The notes below the pieces were generated by a model. That model was not told where the DNA came from, made no database searches, and was given only the letters and a program-made list of their open reading frames with translations. Of a stretch of DNA of 64,000 nucleotides, positions 10,501-20,459 are shown piece by piece. The translations under genes were made by a program, and so were the position numbers. Position 1 is the stretch's first letter. Each line of letters starts with the position of its first letter. The stretch lies in contig JPHH03000079.1 in assembly GCA_000750105.3 (NCBI GenBank), positions 1 through 64,000 of the forward strand. The letters are read 5' to 3'. The stretch is from Tolypocladium sp. Sup5 PDA-1. Its lineage: Eukaryota; Ascomycota; Sordariomycetes; Hypocreales; Ophiocordycipitaceae.

Positions 10501-11128
10501 GGACCTTTGTGTTCTAGGTCTCTGTATTGATCTCAATACGGATCCGAATAACTGTGGAACCGCGGGTCATGTTTGCCCAGCAGGGGACATCTGTGCTCTG
10601 GGTCTCTGTATCAACCTCAATACGGATCCGAACAACTGTGGAACCGCGGGTCATGTTTGCCCTGTTGGGGACCTTTGTGTTCTAGGTCTCTGTATTGATC
10701 TCAATACGGATCCGAATAACTGTGGAACCGCGGGTCATGTTTGCCCAGCAGGGGACATCTGTGCTCTGGGTCTCTGTATCAACCTCAATACGGATCCGAA
10801 CAACTGTGGAACCGCGGGTCATGTTTGCCCTGTTGGGGACCTTTGTGTTCTAGGTCTCTGTATTGATCTCAATACGGATCCGAATAACTGTGGAACCGCG
10901 GGTCATGTTTGCCCAGCAGGGGACATCTGTGCTCTGGGTCTCTGTATCAACCTCAATACGGATCCGAACAACTGTGGAACCGCGGGTCATGTTTGCCCTG
11001 TTGGGGACCTTTGTGTTCTAGGTCTCTGTATTGATCTCAATACGGATCCGAATAACTGTGGAAGCGTGGGTCATGTTTGCCCAGCAGGGGACCTCTGTGC
11101 TTTGGGTCTCTGCGTTCTAGGCCCCTAG
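7559..11128 (+). CDS. Secreted modular repeat protein with His-rich tract and cysteine repeats
   Basis: An intronless 1189-aa protein, not recognised as a described family. Residues 1-27 form a signal peptide ending near GVAGAP. The N-terminal region (to ~265) has three blocks, each with a CxxC pair (CDRC, CANC, CETC). Residues ~270-362 are a His/Asp/Glu tract built from HHDEHHDD-like units, which could bind divalent metal (inferred). Residues ~380-740 are Asn/Gly/Ser-rich low complexity, likely a flexible and possibly glycosylated linker. From ~743 to the end come a partial and fifteen full 28-residue repeats of the form LNTDPNNCGTAGHVC followed by PxGDxCxLGLCID, four Cys each, similar in spacing to Stig1-type cysteine repeats. 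It ends without a membrane anchor. Role is unknown; a cell-wall or secreted metal-binding or adhesive function is inference. It is the only intact gene in the repeat block. Confidence 0.85.
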   Translation: MKSRPTALANAALGLLLALRVPGVAGAPLGPDAPQNVNVTIEGTAHVDLDGLIDHFRVSGKNKKGEGTCIDGGHGPDWSPSGGHGQDGEQGPRQQQYVTLTLPGPSVHLAPEPSTRFAEPGCDRCFGTVFHYEPVDTPYVTVAASGEGPYPTVSTSQPRCANCRGKVHIYDPQQPKGGFPVPPAVTVTMDGASPNGPAITLPPVLPLDAPTVMIGTKDFKRHFPTYLAKGAHVESPTRTVMAQGPVREPVVIIGEPGTKGTLEVFPCETCGHHEKHHDEHHEKHHDEHHDEHHDEHHDDHHDDHHDEGHDEHPEKHHDEHHDEHHDEHHDDHHDDHHDDHHDDHHDEHKHHPHRPHRPHRPHPPKITLPPFHPGQPNIVVNVNVNAGNGNGNENGNGNGNGNGNSNVTAGNAIGNGVSSNSDNNIKAGNGISAGNNVSSHADGGSSSSKSRGGKGGKALSNSGGNELNNDSNSGGNNQSTSTSQNQASNQTNNQTSTSNGGNSTSGGNNLQSNSNTTSSGGSSISNSHGGNSTSGGNDLQSNSNSHGGNSTSGGNNLQSNTNSTSDSGGNNLSGNSTSNGGNSYSNSHSNSNSTSDSGGNNLSGNSTSNGGSSYSNSHSNSNSTSTGGNSNSLSNSNSTSTGGNSNSLSNSNSTSDSGGNNLSGNSTSNGGNSYSNSHSNSNSTGGNSNSLSNSNSNSTSDSGGNNLSGNSTSNGGNSNSNSNSNSTSTGGSGTGGNAAIVFPHPPILCGTTACAPGLSCIAGICIDLNTDPNNCGTAGHVCSAGNICALGLCINLNTDPNNCGTVGHACAAGDLCVLGLCIDLNTDPNNCGTVGHACAAGDLCVLGLCIDLNTDPNNCGTVGHACPAGDLCLLGLCIDLNTDPGNCGTIGHVCPVGDICALGLCIDLNTDPNNCGTAGHVCPVGDLCVLGLCIDLNTDPNNCGTAGHVCPAGDICALGLCINLNTDPNNCGTAGHVCPVGDLCVLGLCIDLNTDPNNCGTAGHVCPAGDICALGLCINLNTDPNNCGTAGHVCPVGDLCVLGLCIDLNTDPNNCGTAGHVCPAGDICALGLCINLNTDPNNCGTAGHVCPVGDLCVLGLCIDLNTDPNNCGTAGHVCPAGDICALGLCINLNTDPNNCGTAGHVCPVGDLCVLGLCIDLNTDPNNCGSVGHVCPAGDLCALGLCVLGP
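8370..8645 (+). repeat. In-frame 12-bp repeat array (His/Asp/Glu tract)
   Basis: Tandem CACCACGATGAA-like 12-mers encode HHDE or HHDD units, with interruptions reading HHEK, GHDE and HPEK. The array ends in a short CCCCACCGT repeat encoding PHR. All units are multiples of three, so length changes would keep the frame. Confidence 0.9.
8690..9775 (+). repeat. Low-complexity Asn/Ser/Gly-coding repeats
   Basis: Degenerate AACAGC and GGCAATGGC repeats, with longer nested units of the type GGNNLSGNSTSNGGNSYSNS recurring several times between about 9250 and 9720. The units differ by a few substitutions and by deletions of whole codons. Confidence 0.9.
9860..11119 (+). repeat. Fifteen 84-bp tandem repeats with 168-bp higher-order units
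   Basis: Units start every 84 bp exactly from 9860 (9860, 9944, ... 11036), each encoding 28 residues with four Cys. Units 1-5 are diverged. From 10280 to 11035 two unit types alternate (PVGDLCVLG and PAGDICALG) as a 168-bp dimer present 4.5 times; the copies I compared base by base are identical. This points to recent expansion by unequal exchange of the dimer. Confidence 0.95.
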
Positions 11129-11652
11129 AACTGCATTCTGGGCTTGTGCGTGGGATAGCGGAGTGGTATGTGTCGCATATCAAGCCCACCCGGGACCGGA
11201 CTTCTCGCTAACTTGCAATTTCAGCTTTGCTTTCGTATAGTACTTTCTTACTTTCTTAGCATCTTAATATTAAGAAAGTGGCCTATAATACACCTTCTGC
11301 GTAATAAGTGCGGTTGCGAGTCTTAAGGCTTTAGGTGAATTTATTAGCTCCATTATACTCTTAGGGTATCTAAAGCATATTCCTTTTCTTCTGCGCTATA
11401 ATAGTTCGCTAGTCTAATATTTCTCGTTCGACTATAAGTATCCCTGTTATCCAAGTTAATTACATGACTAAAATTATAAAGAATATTTAGTAGTATAAAG
11501 GCGCGAATTCTGCTCTATTCCCGCTATATTCCTTCGATAGCGGGCTATTAGTATAAGGCCCCCGCTCGGACTTATATATAGACTCCCGTAACGCAGCATA
11601 AGGTAGCTAAGACGCTATTGAAACGATATTTTGTTTTAGCCTCTTCTTAGTT
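11129..11652. other. AT-rich 3' flank without a gene
   Basis: After the stop codon the sequence becomes AT-rich, with palindromic bits (for example around 11245-11280, CTTTCTTAGCATCTTAATATTAAG). The first ~150 bp may be the 3' UTR of the repeat-protein gene. No coding potential seen. Confidence 0.4.
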
Positions 11653-12215
11653 TGTTGAGGGGGAACGAACACACCAAAGGCCGAGTGCAACGATCGTCGT
11701 GTAAGTCGTAGAGCCTGTGCCTGCCCAAGAAGTCAGCTATTAGTCAGTGACACGAGTCGTCGTATAAGTCAGTGCGCCGGTTAACGTGTAAGTCATGACG
11801 GCTGTCTCCGTGTAAGTCAGAGCGACGGCTGCCGTGTAAGTCAAGGCGGCGGTTGCCGTGTATGTCAAGACGGCTGTCTCCGTGTAAGTCGGAACATTAA
11901 CACAGCGGCGTGTAGACTACAAAGCAATGCTTGTGTGAGTAGGTCTTTATATCGTGTAAGCCAAAGGCAAAAGGCAAGGAGAGGCAACCACGGCCGTCTC
12001 AAAAAGGTAGGAGGAATTAAGTAGTATTTTTTATTGTCAGAATCTCGAAAGCTTATGAATGTCACGACTTGCGTCGATGCGTGCATGAGGGACCATCTGT
12101 TCATAGGGACACAGACGTCTCTCTTATACCTGCAGACTCGTTGGGCGTCCCAGTGTTCCTCCACTTTTTGTGTTTTCCGTTTTTCTGGTCAGGGGTCTGC
12201 ACCAACACCCCAACA
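11653..12215 (-). repeat. LTR-like repeat, right copy (inverted)
   Basis: Read on the minus strand this copy begins TGTTGGGG and ends CCCTCAACA, matching 2908-3447 in order and spacing, including the TGACTTACACG-core subrepeats (about 11690-11900). It keeps more G and C than the left copy, so it is less RIP-damaged. No matching target-site duplication is visible. The two copies lie head-on, so they are not the two LTRs of one element; two solo LTRs or an inversion is inferred. Confidence 0.7.
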
Positions 12216-12772
12216 AAATAGTTGAATAGGGAAGAAGGATATACTTACGATAGTAGTAGTATAAGGGGGGCTAGGACCCCCCATTCGTATATATATAAGA
12301 GATAAGTTTTCTTAGTAAGCCTAGAAGAGGGCACGCATTATAGAATTAATAAGCTTATAGGCGCCCTTTCTTCCCTAATCTATCACTAAGATAAGTAATA
12401 GATGAGTAAACGGCTATATAGCTACGATAAGTAAAAATAAGATAATTAACCCCCCCCTTTAGTCTAGAGACTACGAGCGGCTTCTAGTAGTAGCGGCACT
12501 ATCTAAATAGATAGTTCGTATAGTCAAATCCTTGCGGCTTCTAGTAGTAGCGGCATTATCTAAATAGATAGTTCGTATAAGTCAAATCCTTCCTAAGTAA
12601 TTACTAATACCCGAGACGCGTTAAGTATAGTCTCCTAGAGACGTACAACTAGTGTCCTTGAGGTATGCGTGTTTCACTCTATCAAAGCACACAATCATGA
12701 ACACCCATGAACTGGTTGTACGATTGTATGCACCAGGCCATTTATAACAAACTATGAAGCCAGCCTCTCCAA
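12216..12772. other. AT-rich flank with a short tandem duplication
   Basis: No gene. The segment holds a direct duplication at 12477-12533 and 12534-12591. From about 12640 the composition returns to normal and leads into the 3' end of the monooxygenase gene. Confidence 0.5.
12477..12591 (+). repeat. Two-copy 57/58-bp tandem duplication
   Basis: Two adjacent units beginning GCGGCTTCTAGTAGTAGCGG and ending CAAATCCTT differ by one C/T change and one inserted A. Each unit contains the near-palindrome ATCTAAATAGAT. Confidence 0.9.
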
Positions 12773-15346
12773 TTAATACTCTTTCAAGAATACTTTAAAG
12801 AAGGCAGAAAGGCGGTCCACCTCTTCAGGGAAAACGGCCAACGAGACCCAGAGATCCGGTCGGACGACTGCGACACCGCCAGTTATATGATTGACGCCCC
12901 AAGTAGTATGTGCATCCTCGCCGGGTGCCCTGTCGTCGAACACCACGGAAGCTCTGCCAGGCATAGCACCCTTGATAGATAACTGTCGCAAATTCGTGGT
13001 ATTCTCCCACTCTAATGGCAGCGTCTTGAGAACTAGGACGAGGTTGAACCTGCTACTTCCTCCAGAGCGACTGTAGAAGCTCTTTGAGTCCGCCAGAGAC
13101 GTGAAGAAAGAAGTGACCTGGCGACACACCTCGGCACCAGCTAGAGATGAGGCAAACACAATAAGATGAAAGCGGGGAGGACCGGCCAGCTGATCATACA
13201 GGTACCCCGTGCGGGTCTGTGAGAAGCAAATTCGAGGGTTCGGGGCGCGAACGCCGTTTTTGATGCGGATTGCTGGTTGCTCTCGTCGCAACGGCTCCGC
13301 GGCCGGGGCGAGCACGGATTGATCATACAGACAGTCTACACCCAGCAGGAACTGGCCGTGGGTCTTGTAAAACCCGGAAAGAAACTCCAAGTCGTCAAAT
13401 TGAGAGTCCTCGTATACGCCATTTGTTGCTGGCTGGGCTTTGCGGGGATCCGTCTCCTCCGTGGGACTCGCGTCAGTGGTTGTTGCGGCTGGGCCGTTCA
13501 CGTCCTTGCTGTCGTGCTGGCCCTTCTCCAACGCCGCCATGCTCCTGAGATCTGGAACTGCGACGGCGGAACCGCAGATGAAACGCAGGTAGGTCCCAGA
13601 TACCTCTACGATCTTCACTGCGTGCTTGCGCCGCTCGTCACTGTACGTGGCGAGGAGAGGCTCCAGGTTGGCATGTCCTTTGGCGACGAGGCCGAGCTTC
13701 CAGGCCAGGTTTGCAGCGTCAAGAATGGAAGCGTTGAGGCCAAATGCGCCCATGACGCTGTGCACGTGCCTGCATAATCCGGTTAGCAACTATCGTCAAG
13801 TGTAATCATGGAGAGGTACGGACGCGGCATCACCGACCAAGTGAACCCTCATGTCTGGCGATGAATACGACCGTGCCACTCGTTCCGAGACTAGAGCTGA
13901 AGGTCAGCGTCTCTTTCTCTTCAATACCGGACATTGCGACAGTTGTACTCTTCCAAACTGCAAACCAACCCAGAGGGACCGCAAACTTGAGCCTGTACGG
14001 AGCAAAGATACGGTTGGCTTGTTCCAGGACTTCGTCTGGTGTGATGGAATGCGCTTCAACTCTGCCCCCTGCTTCCGCAAAGGTTGGATCTTTCGCTTGT
14101 CTAGACTGCGAAATAGATCCAGTATGCGACACGTCCAGTTGTGTATATAGTCTGCGGAGTGTCAGAAGATCAAGCTCTCGCACAGATTGAAAACTACAAA
14201 CCTGATGTAGCCGTCTTCTCGTGGGATGATTACGCAACCGCCGTGCTTGGAGCTGATCACCGAGCTAAAGGGGTTCAAGTCAGACTCCGCCACATATATG
14301 GGCGGTCTCTCTCCGTAATCGTAAGGAGAGGCGCGCTCACCCAAATACCCATGCGTGCGGGTAGTCGGACTCGAAGATGCAGTCCATGATGCCCCAGTAG
14401 ATGTCAGTGCTCACCCCGTCAAAAGGTATATCGAGTTTTTTGCGGATAGAGCTCGCGGCTCCATCACTGCCGACGAGAAACTTTGCCTTGACAACTTCCT
14501 CTTGGCCAGTGCGATTGTTGCGCACCGTGGTCCGCACAGGATACGACACATCGTTATCCACGTCAAAGCTGCTGACGACACTGCTGCGCTCAACAAGTGC
14601 CTTATGCCGAAGCAAGTCGCGAATGAATACGCGTTCGATCTGGCCCTGGGTGATGATATGCAGGCCTTGGTACCGCGAGTCGGACTGGTGCGACCGATTG
14701 AAGAACAGCATCTTGCCATCCTTGTAAATGGCTGTCCGCTCAATCAGAGGTCCCTCCTCGTGAATGTCGGTGGAAAACCCCCATTGTGAGACCGTCTCCA
14801 GGAAGCGTGGCTGGACACCATCCGCACGGCCAGCGATCAATGGGGTCTCGGCGGCGTCTGCCAGTACAGGTCAGCAGAGATGTCTGGGCTTGGTTCGGTA
14901 GAAATGGAGCCTGCAAAGACGTCGCCTTACCAATGATTCGAAATGATACACCTTGCCTGGCTAGGCTAACAGCAACTTCCAAGCCGCTTGGGCCAGCTGT
15001 GTGCATGTTGTCAGCGCTCGTCTACGTGATCAAAGCCAGAACTCTCACCTCCGCAGATCAGCACATCAACCTCGCTTTGCGGATGCCACCACAACGGGAG
15101 CCCGTGAGGGCTGTTGGTGCCATTGTAAAGAGTTGGCCAGTCTCGAATGACGTTGATGCCGAGCGAGTTATGCGATGCCGAGGACACGAGCTCAACCTCT
15201 GGAGGCGTGACGTAGGCATCATCGTCCTCGGCGTCTTCTTCCTCCTCGTCCTGTCGCCTGCTGCTTGTGCGGTCCCACGGAGCCTTGTCGGAAGTGACTT
15301 GACGGAAGCCGTTTTCCCACGTGTAAGTCGGGGGTTTGGTCGCCAT
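12773..15346 (-). CDS. FAD-dependent phenol-hydroxylase-type monooxygenase
   Basis: Seven exons (15346-15049, 14996-14931, 14857-14341, 14264-14202, 14151-13949, 13890-13824, 13769-12773) give 736 aa. The dinucleotide-binding motif DVLICGAGPSGLEVAV is completed across intron 1. QGQIERVF and FLVGSDGAASSIRK (the DG motif) follow, then RVHLVGDAAHVHSVMGAFGLN, the GD motif that binds the FAD ribityl chain. The C-terminus matches the thioredoxin-like domain of phenol 2-monooxygenases. Such enzymes hydroxylate aromatic rings using NAD(P)H and O2. The N-terminus is extended by ~95 residues with an acidic run (DEEEEDAEDDD). It is divergent with the O-methyltransferase, so the pair probably hydroxylates and then methylates one aromatic product (inference). 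Confidence 0.9.
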
Positions 15347-15799
15347 TGTAACCGTGTACAGGGGGGATGGGGCAGATTGGGCAAACAGACAGCGCACGCT
15401 CTTGTCGGTACGTTGGCTGGCCGCTTTTACCTCACACTGGCATCTGCGCGTGCTCTATAAAGTCACGTCAACAAGGTAGATTCGCGGTTTACAGAAGCCT
15501 CTCGTGCCCTCCCAGCCGCGCGCGAACAGGAACATCGCCTTCCAGAACAATCCTGACTGTGACGCGGGTTCGTACTCCGGTCCGACGCGTCTCGTCAGCG
15601 TGCAACCAGACCCTATCATGCCGTTCAGTACTGTAATATTGCGCAACTACCTAAGCTACGATGATCCGGGCATCAAGGCGCAAACACCTGGCCCCTGGCG
15701 TTGATTCTCTCACATGCAAAGGCATCGCCGCTGGCTGTTGATACTGTTCCTAATAAATTCTGCCAATTCTGCCCAGGTCTCGCCTTCCCGAGCTAAGAA
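15347..15799. promoter_or_regulatory. Shared divergent promoter of monooxygenase and methyltransferase
   Basis: The 453 bp between the two start codons must hold both promoters. I see no strong TATA box; a CCTAATAAATTCTG stretch lies about 50 bp before the methyltransferase ATG. The arrangement allows joint control of the pair. Confidence 0.55.
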
Positions 15800-17657
15800 A
15801 TGGACCAGGAATTAGACCCCGTTTCGCAAAAGCTGCTGCAAGTGAGCGAGCTGGTCCAGACCTCCATCACTCAATTGGTCATCTCACGACGCGGACGGCC
15901 ATCCGATGAACACTCTGCGACCGACTTGCCGGAGTGGGATCTCTTCAATGCGCAGCGTACCCTGCTGGCCGCTGCGGGGACGCTGACCGAGTTTGCAAGC
16001 GAGCCTCGGGGCCGTCTTCTGGAAGTGTCGTCGCAGTATTTTGAGGCGCGTGCGCTTCATATTGCCGTCGATGCTAGGATCCCCGACATACTCGGCGAGA
16101 GTGGCCATAAAGGACTCGGCATAGACAGCCTCGCCAGCAGAGTCGGGATTGAGTGGCGGAAACTCTGTAAGTCCTCCGGTTCCTGCAAACACTGCACTTA
16201 TGCGTCAAAGGACGATGGGCTTCGGCTCGTTCAGAGGTGCTGACGACCGTTCTAGCCAGAATCATGCGTTGTCTCTGCTCCCTCCACATCTTTCAAGAAG
16301 TTGGACCAGACGTCTTTGCCAACAACTCCATCTCCGAGTCGCTAGTCAACAATGAGCCGCTTCGTGCATACATCCTGCTCTTGTGAGTGATCCACAGCAA
16401 CGTCTCGATTGTCGCAATAGGGCGCTGACCTGTGCCAGTGCACTGGATCTGTACACGAGCTCTGATCACCTCCCAAAGACGCTGTACGATGAAAAGAAGG
16501 GTCCTTCGTACAAGGTTGACGAGACTGCGTGGCAGGAAGCCACTGGTACCACCAAGCCGCGGTGGGACTGGCTGGAGGAGACGACCAGCGTCGCGGAACT
16601 AGCAGGTGGCTCGAAGAGCGCGAATACTACAGTCGCCTATCCGGGAGTCTTTGGATCCGAAGTGAAGAACGCCATCAGTCGCGCTGCTGGAAATGAGGGC
16701 CGACCCATCAAACGCCCTGAGCATGCCATTTTCAGTTTGGCCATGGTCGGGGGTGGTCAGGTCACTGGTCGTGCCCACTTACACGGTTAGTCTACGTTCA
16801 GACGTTGGAAGTCATTCGGGTTCTTTGACTTTAATCGCATACTCTTTACGGCAATTCTTACAATAGTGAAACAGATTTTCCATGGGCCTCTCTCGGATCG
16901 GCCACCGTCGTCGACGTGGGTGGTGGAGTAGGTAAGTCGCCGTCAATGGGTTCGGCCAAGTAGGGAGGGTCATTGCTGAATGGTCTCGCAGGCGGCTTTT
17001 GCCTCCAGCTGTCCCAGCTTTACTCAGACCTCAGATTTGTGCTCCAAGACCGTGGTGATGCCATCGAGAAGGCCCGGTCGGAAGTGTGGCCGCACGAGAA
17101 CGCAGCTGCCCTCGCATCCGGCAGAATCGAGTTTGTGGTCCACGATTTCTTCGACGTCAACCCGGTCCGAGGCGCAGACGTCTACTGGATGCGGTATGTG
17201 TTGCACGATTGGTCCGATGACTACTGTGTTCGCATCCTGGGTGCGATCAAGGAGAGCATGGGGCCTCGAAGCCGCATCCTGATTTGGTGAGTCCCCTCTT
17301 CGGGGAATTCCACGTGTAACCTGCGGTGTGACGCGAAATGCGGAGGATTTTTAAACACAGCCAGTGTCAAAGCAGCAGCTAACTTTGACCGACAGTGACC
17401 AGGTAATGAACACCACCAGCGGATGTCGGGAGCTGGCTCCGGCTCCAGCTCCCTTGTTGGCAAACTGGGGAAACTATACGAGGTACTCGCATCAACGAGA
17501 CTTGGCCATGATGGCGATTATCAACGGCATTGAGCGCAAGCCAGAAGAATTTCGTGCTCTTGCCGAACGTGCCGGACTACGTCTGCGAAAGATATGGGAC
17601 TGCCGCAGCCAGGTTGGACTTGTAGAGATGGTACTCCCAGACTCGGATTTGCAGTAG
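15800..17657 (+). CDS. Fungal SAM-dependent O-methyltransferase
   Basis: Six exons (15800-16166, 16256-16382, 16439-16785, 16875-16931, 16992-17286, 17396-17657) give 484 aa, the usual length of plant-COMT-like fungal O-methyltransferases. The N-terminal part is the winged-helix dimerisation domain (ARALHIAVDARIPDIL). The SAM-binding loop VVDVGGGVGGF is completed across an intron. RYVLHDWSDDYCVRIL contains the catalytic His of this family (HDW). The C-terminal RKPEEFRALAERAGLRLRKI matches the family end. It should methylate a phenolic hydroxyl, plausibly one made by the divergent monooxygenase (inference). Confidence 0.92.
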
Positions 17658-20459
17658 GGTAGTCCGGTGTAGGAGTTGTGGCAACTCACAGATGATTGGC
17701 AACTCGGCTCAATCGGACAAAGGTCCACTGCCCATAGTCGCGTAAACGTTTTGCAGCATACGTCCCTTTATGGGTATCCCGGTGCACTTCCAAGTCTTCT
17801 CCCGGTGGTCCATGAGGAGACAAGTGGACGGGCGCTGGCCGACGGCGTGGCAAGCTCCAAGAATAAACATCACGGACCGGGGTCTACCCAACCGGAACAC
17901 TGAGCCGGTCTAGCTTGCGGAGGTTAATCTCGGGAGGTCCCACAACCTTTCGGAATCAAGCGAGTCCATCAACGCCCGAATTTAGTGTCTGATGGCAAAT
18001 CGGAGAAATGGAGCGCCTCCTCGACGGCCGCCACCAGACGGTTTAATGCCGTCATGCGTTTGTCTTCCTTCCGCCACAATCAACACATGGATAACCAACT
18101 CCGGAGCGGAGTTAGGTCGCACGAACGTCCAAGGCACGGCGCTGACGGTTGCTAGCTCGGGGTCGGCTTCTTCGCACAGCCCCTTTCACATGTCACTGTG
18201 AGAGTTCGTTCGTACATGATGTCGCTGTGCAATCAGACCGAGGAAACGAGGCCACAGGCGCTGAGGCTGAATCTTGCATCCGTTCCCACAATGTCATCCC
18301 AAGGGTCTCTGGAGATAACACGATGCACCCCAGCTGGGGATCCGGCCAGATTTGACTCCATGCCGCGGCAACCCCCAAACACGGAGAACGACAACTACCC
18401 CAGAGGCCACCCTAGAGACCGGGCAGTGGATCACTAGGCGGAGGTATTCCCTTGCCCTGGTGGGCACTCATGCTGTGAAACCGTCAGCCCCGGACGCGGT
18501 GACTACATCGCCCAACCTCCCCAAACAGTTCCATTGGCCGCACGAGCGGACCCTTTGCAACCCTCTTGGCTACCAGTGCGTCCTATACGGGTATTCGGTA
18601 CATGCCGTGCTCTTATCGCACCCGGTAGGCAACATGTCATGTTCTAGCCCGAGATCTATCCAAATGTGGCCGTCGCAACTCTCCAGGGGCCTGTCACCCA
18701 CCTAGACTTTGCCGATCTCCGCAAGCGGCAGTCAGAGGCACATGGTATCCATTGGCAGATTCGCACCCACCTATCAATCACGCTTTCAGAGATAAGATCT
18801 TATCGTAACAGCCAGACCCTTGAATTGACGACACGGAGGCAGCGGAAGCGATTATCTTGCAAAAGCCATGTTCGGCGGGATGCCAATGCCACGCGGCAGG
18901 CAGGCAGCCGGGTCAACACCATTGCCGACTCGTGTCTCGGGACTTTCAAAGGGCACGTTCATAGTGGTTTCACTACTTGACATCCTTGGTTGTGCACCCC
19001 GACATCGTACCATGTCAGGCAGTTTCGCTGGCGGGCAGGACTTGTCCCCGAGAACTACATCGCGACGGGCTGCAAAGGTGTTACACGATGAACGAAAGTC
19101 CACGAGACCTATACAAACGTCACGATACTATTTGTTTACAACCACGCTTGCTAAAGCGAACAATCATACGTAGTATACCTTTCAGCCACAGTCTGCACAA
19201 CGTAGGCATGTAGATGGTTATACAAAGTAGGGTCTATGGCGCAATACGCTCGTACGACAACCTAAGCGGCTTGGCCAACATTTGTGCGCTCCTGCAATGC
19301 AGCACCAGCATTATCATGAAATCCGGCCGCGTACACATTTATTTGCAAAATGTCACCGCCGTGGCTTTGCCACCGCTCGTTCTTTACCAGTTCGAGACAT
19401 TGGAGCCGATGAAACAAGAACCCAGCCAATATAAAAGGGTCCTCTCTTGCCACAGGCTGCCATCTCGAGGGAAATACACGCGTAAGCTGCATTCAATGCT
19501 ACCCAAGCTGGCCCACTACAGAAACATACTCTTCATCTGGGGACCTATCGGAAAGATGCGTTTGTCACTTGCAGTCGGGTTGTTTTCCGCGTGTGGGTGA
19601 GACACAGCAAACAGTTCTCTCACTCAGCTGTCTGCTTCCAGAGTTGAATACGACTGTATTTATGCTAATTCAGGCCATTGATGCTCTTGTCGGATCATAT
19701 TGGCATCAGCGGAACGAGACTCCGTATGCCCATTGGGGAACAAGGTATATGCAAGTTTGATGGATGGCTATTTCTCCGATGGTATGGCCGCGTACAATCT
19801 CGACATGTATAAGAAATTGGCGTAGACAATACTACAAAGCATATTTCCCGACGTTTGTGGTGTGATAGAGCAAAATGCAACTACAAAGTACACAGTTTCA
19901 TGATCCTTGAGACCGGTCCACGGACGAGAACTTTATGCAACTTGACGGCATGTCAGATGAGGCTCTGCAAATCAAATCAACAAAGAGGCATGCTACTTGT
20001 CTATGTTTTCGTGACTCCGGCGGTCGGATGCGGTGGCTCATGACATACCCGCCGTTTTGCTGTTGGTATGCTCGCTTTTTGATGGGACATCAGGCAACTT
20101 CTTTGCCCTGGGACAATGCCATTGCGACGTTTCTACGGCGAGTTGCGGTGCATGCACTCGCGTGTAAGCACCACCTCGGGCCCACCAGCGGCAGGCGACG
20201 GAGCAATAAACGTGGGCGAGACCCTGCTTGCAGGCTTGGCGATCATTCAGCTCGCATTCCGTGCTCGTGAATTTGGCCGCACCTCACTCGTGTCTTTATC
20301 TTGAAAGTGGCAGCTGAGGCGTCCTACAAAAGAGTGCCCCGTGCAGAGTTCACGTTGCTGAGCCTCGAGGCTAACTGCAGATTTGCTCGAGCCGTACGGG
20401 GCACACATCAATCACAGTTCTGTGACACAGGCACGCTCCTGCCAAGCAAGCCGCACACG
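17658..20459. other. 2.8-kb region without a supportable gene
   Basis: Normal GC content, with only short overlapping ORFs that match nothing I recognise. No backbone synthase fragment could be identified. The last few hundred bases should contain the Myb-gene promoter. Confidence 0.4.
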
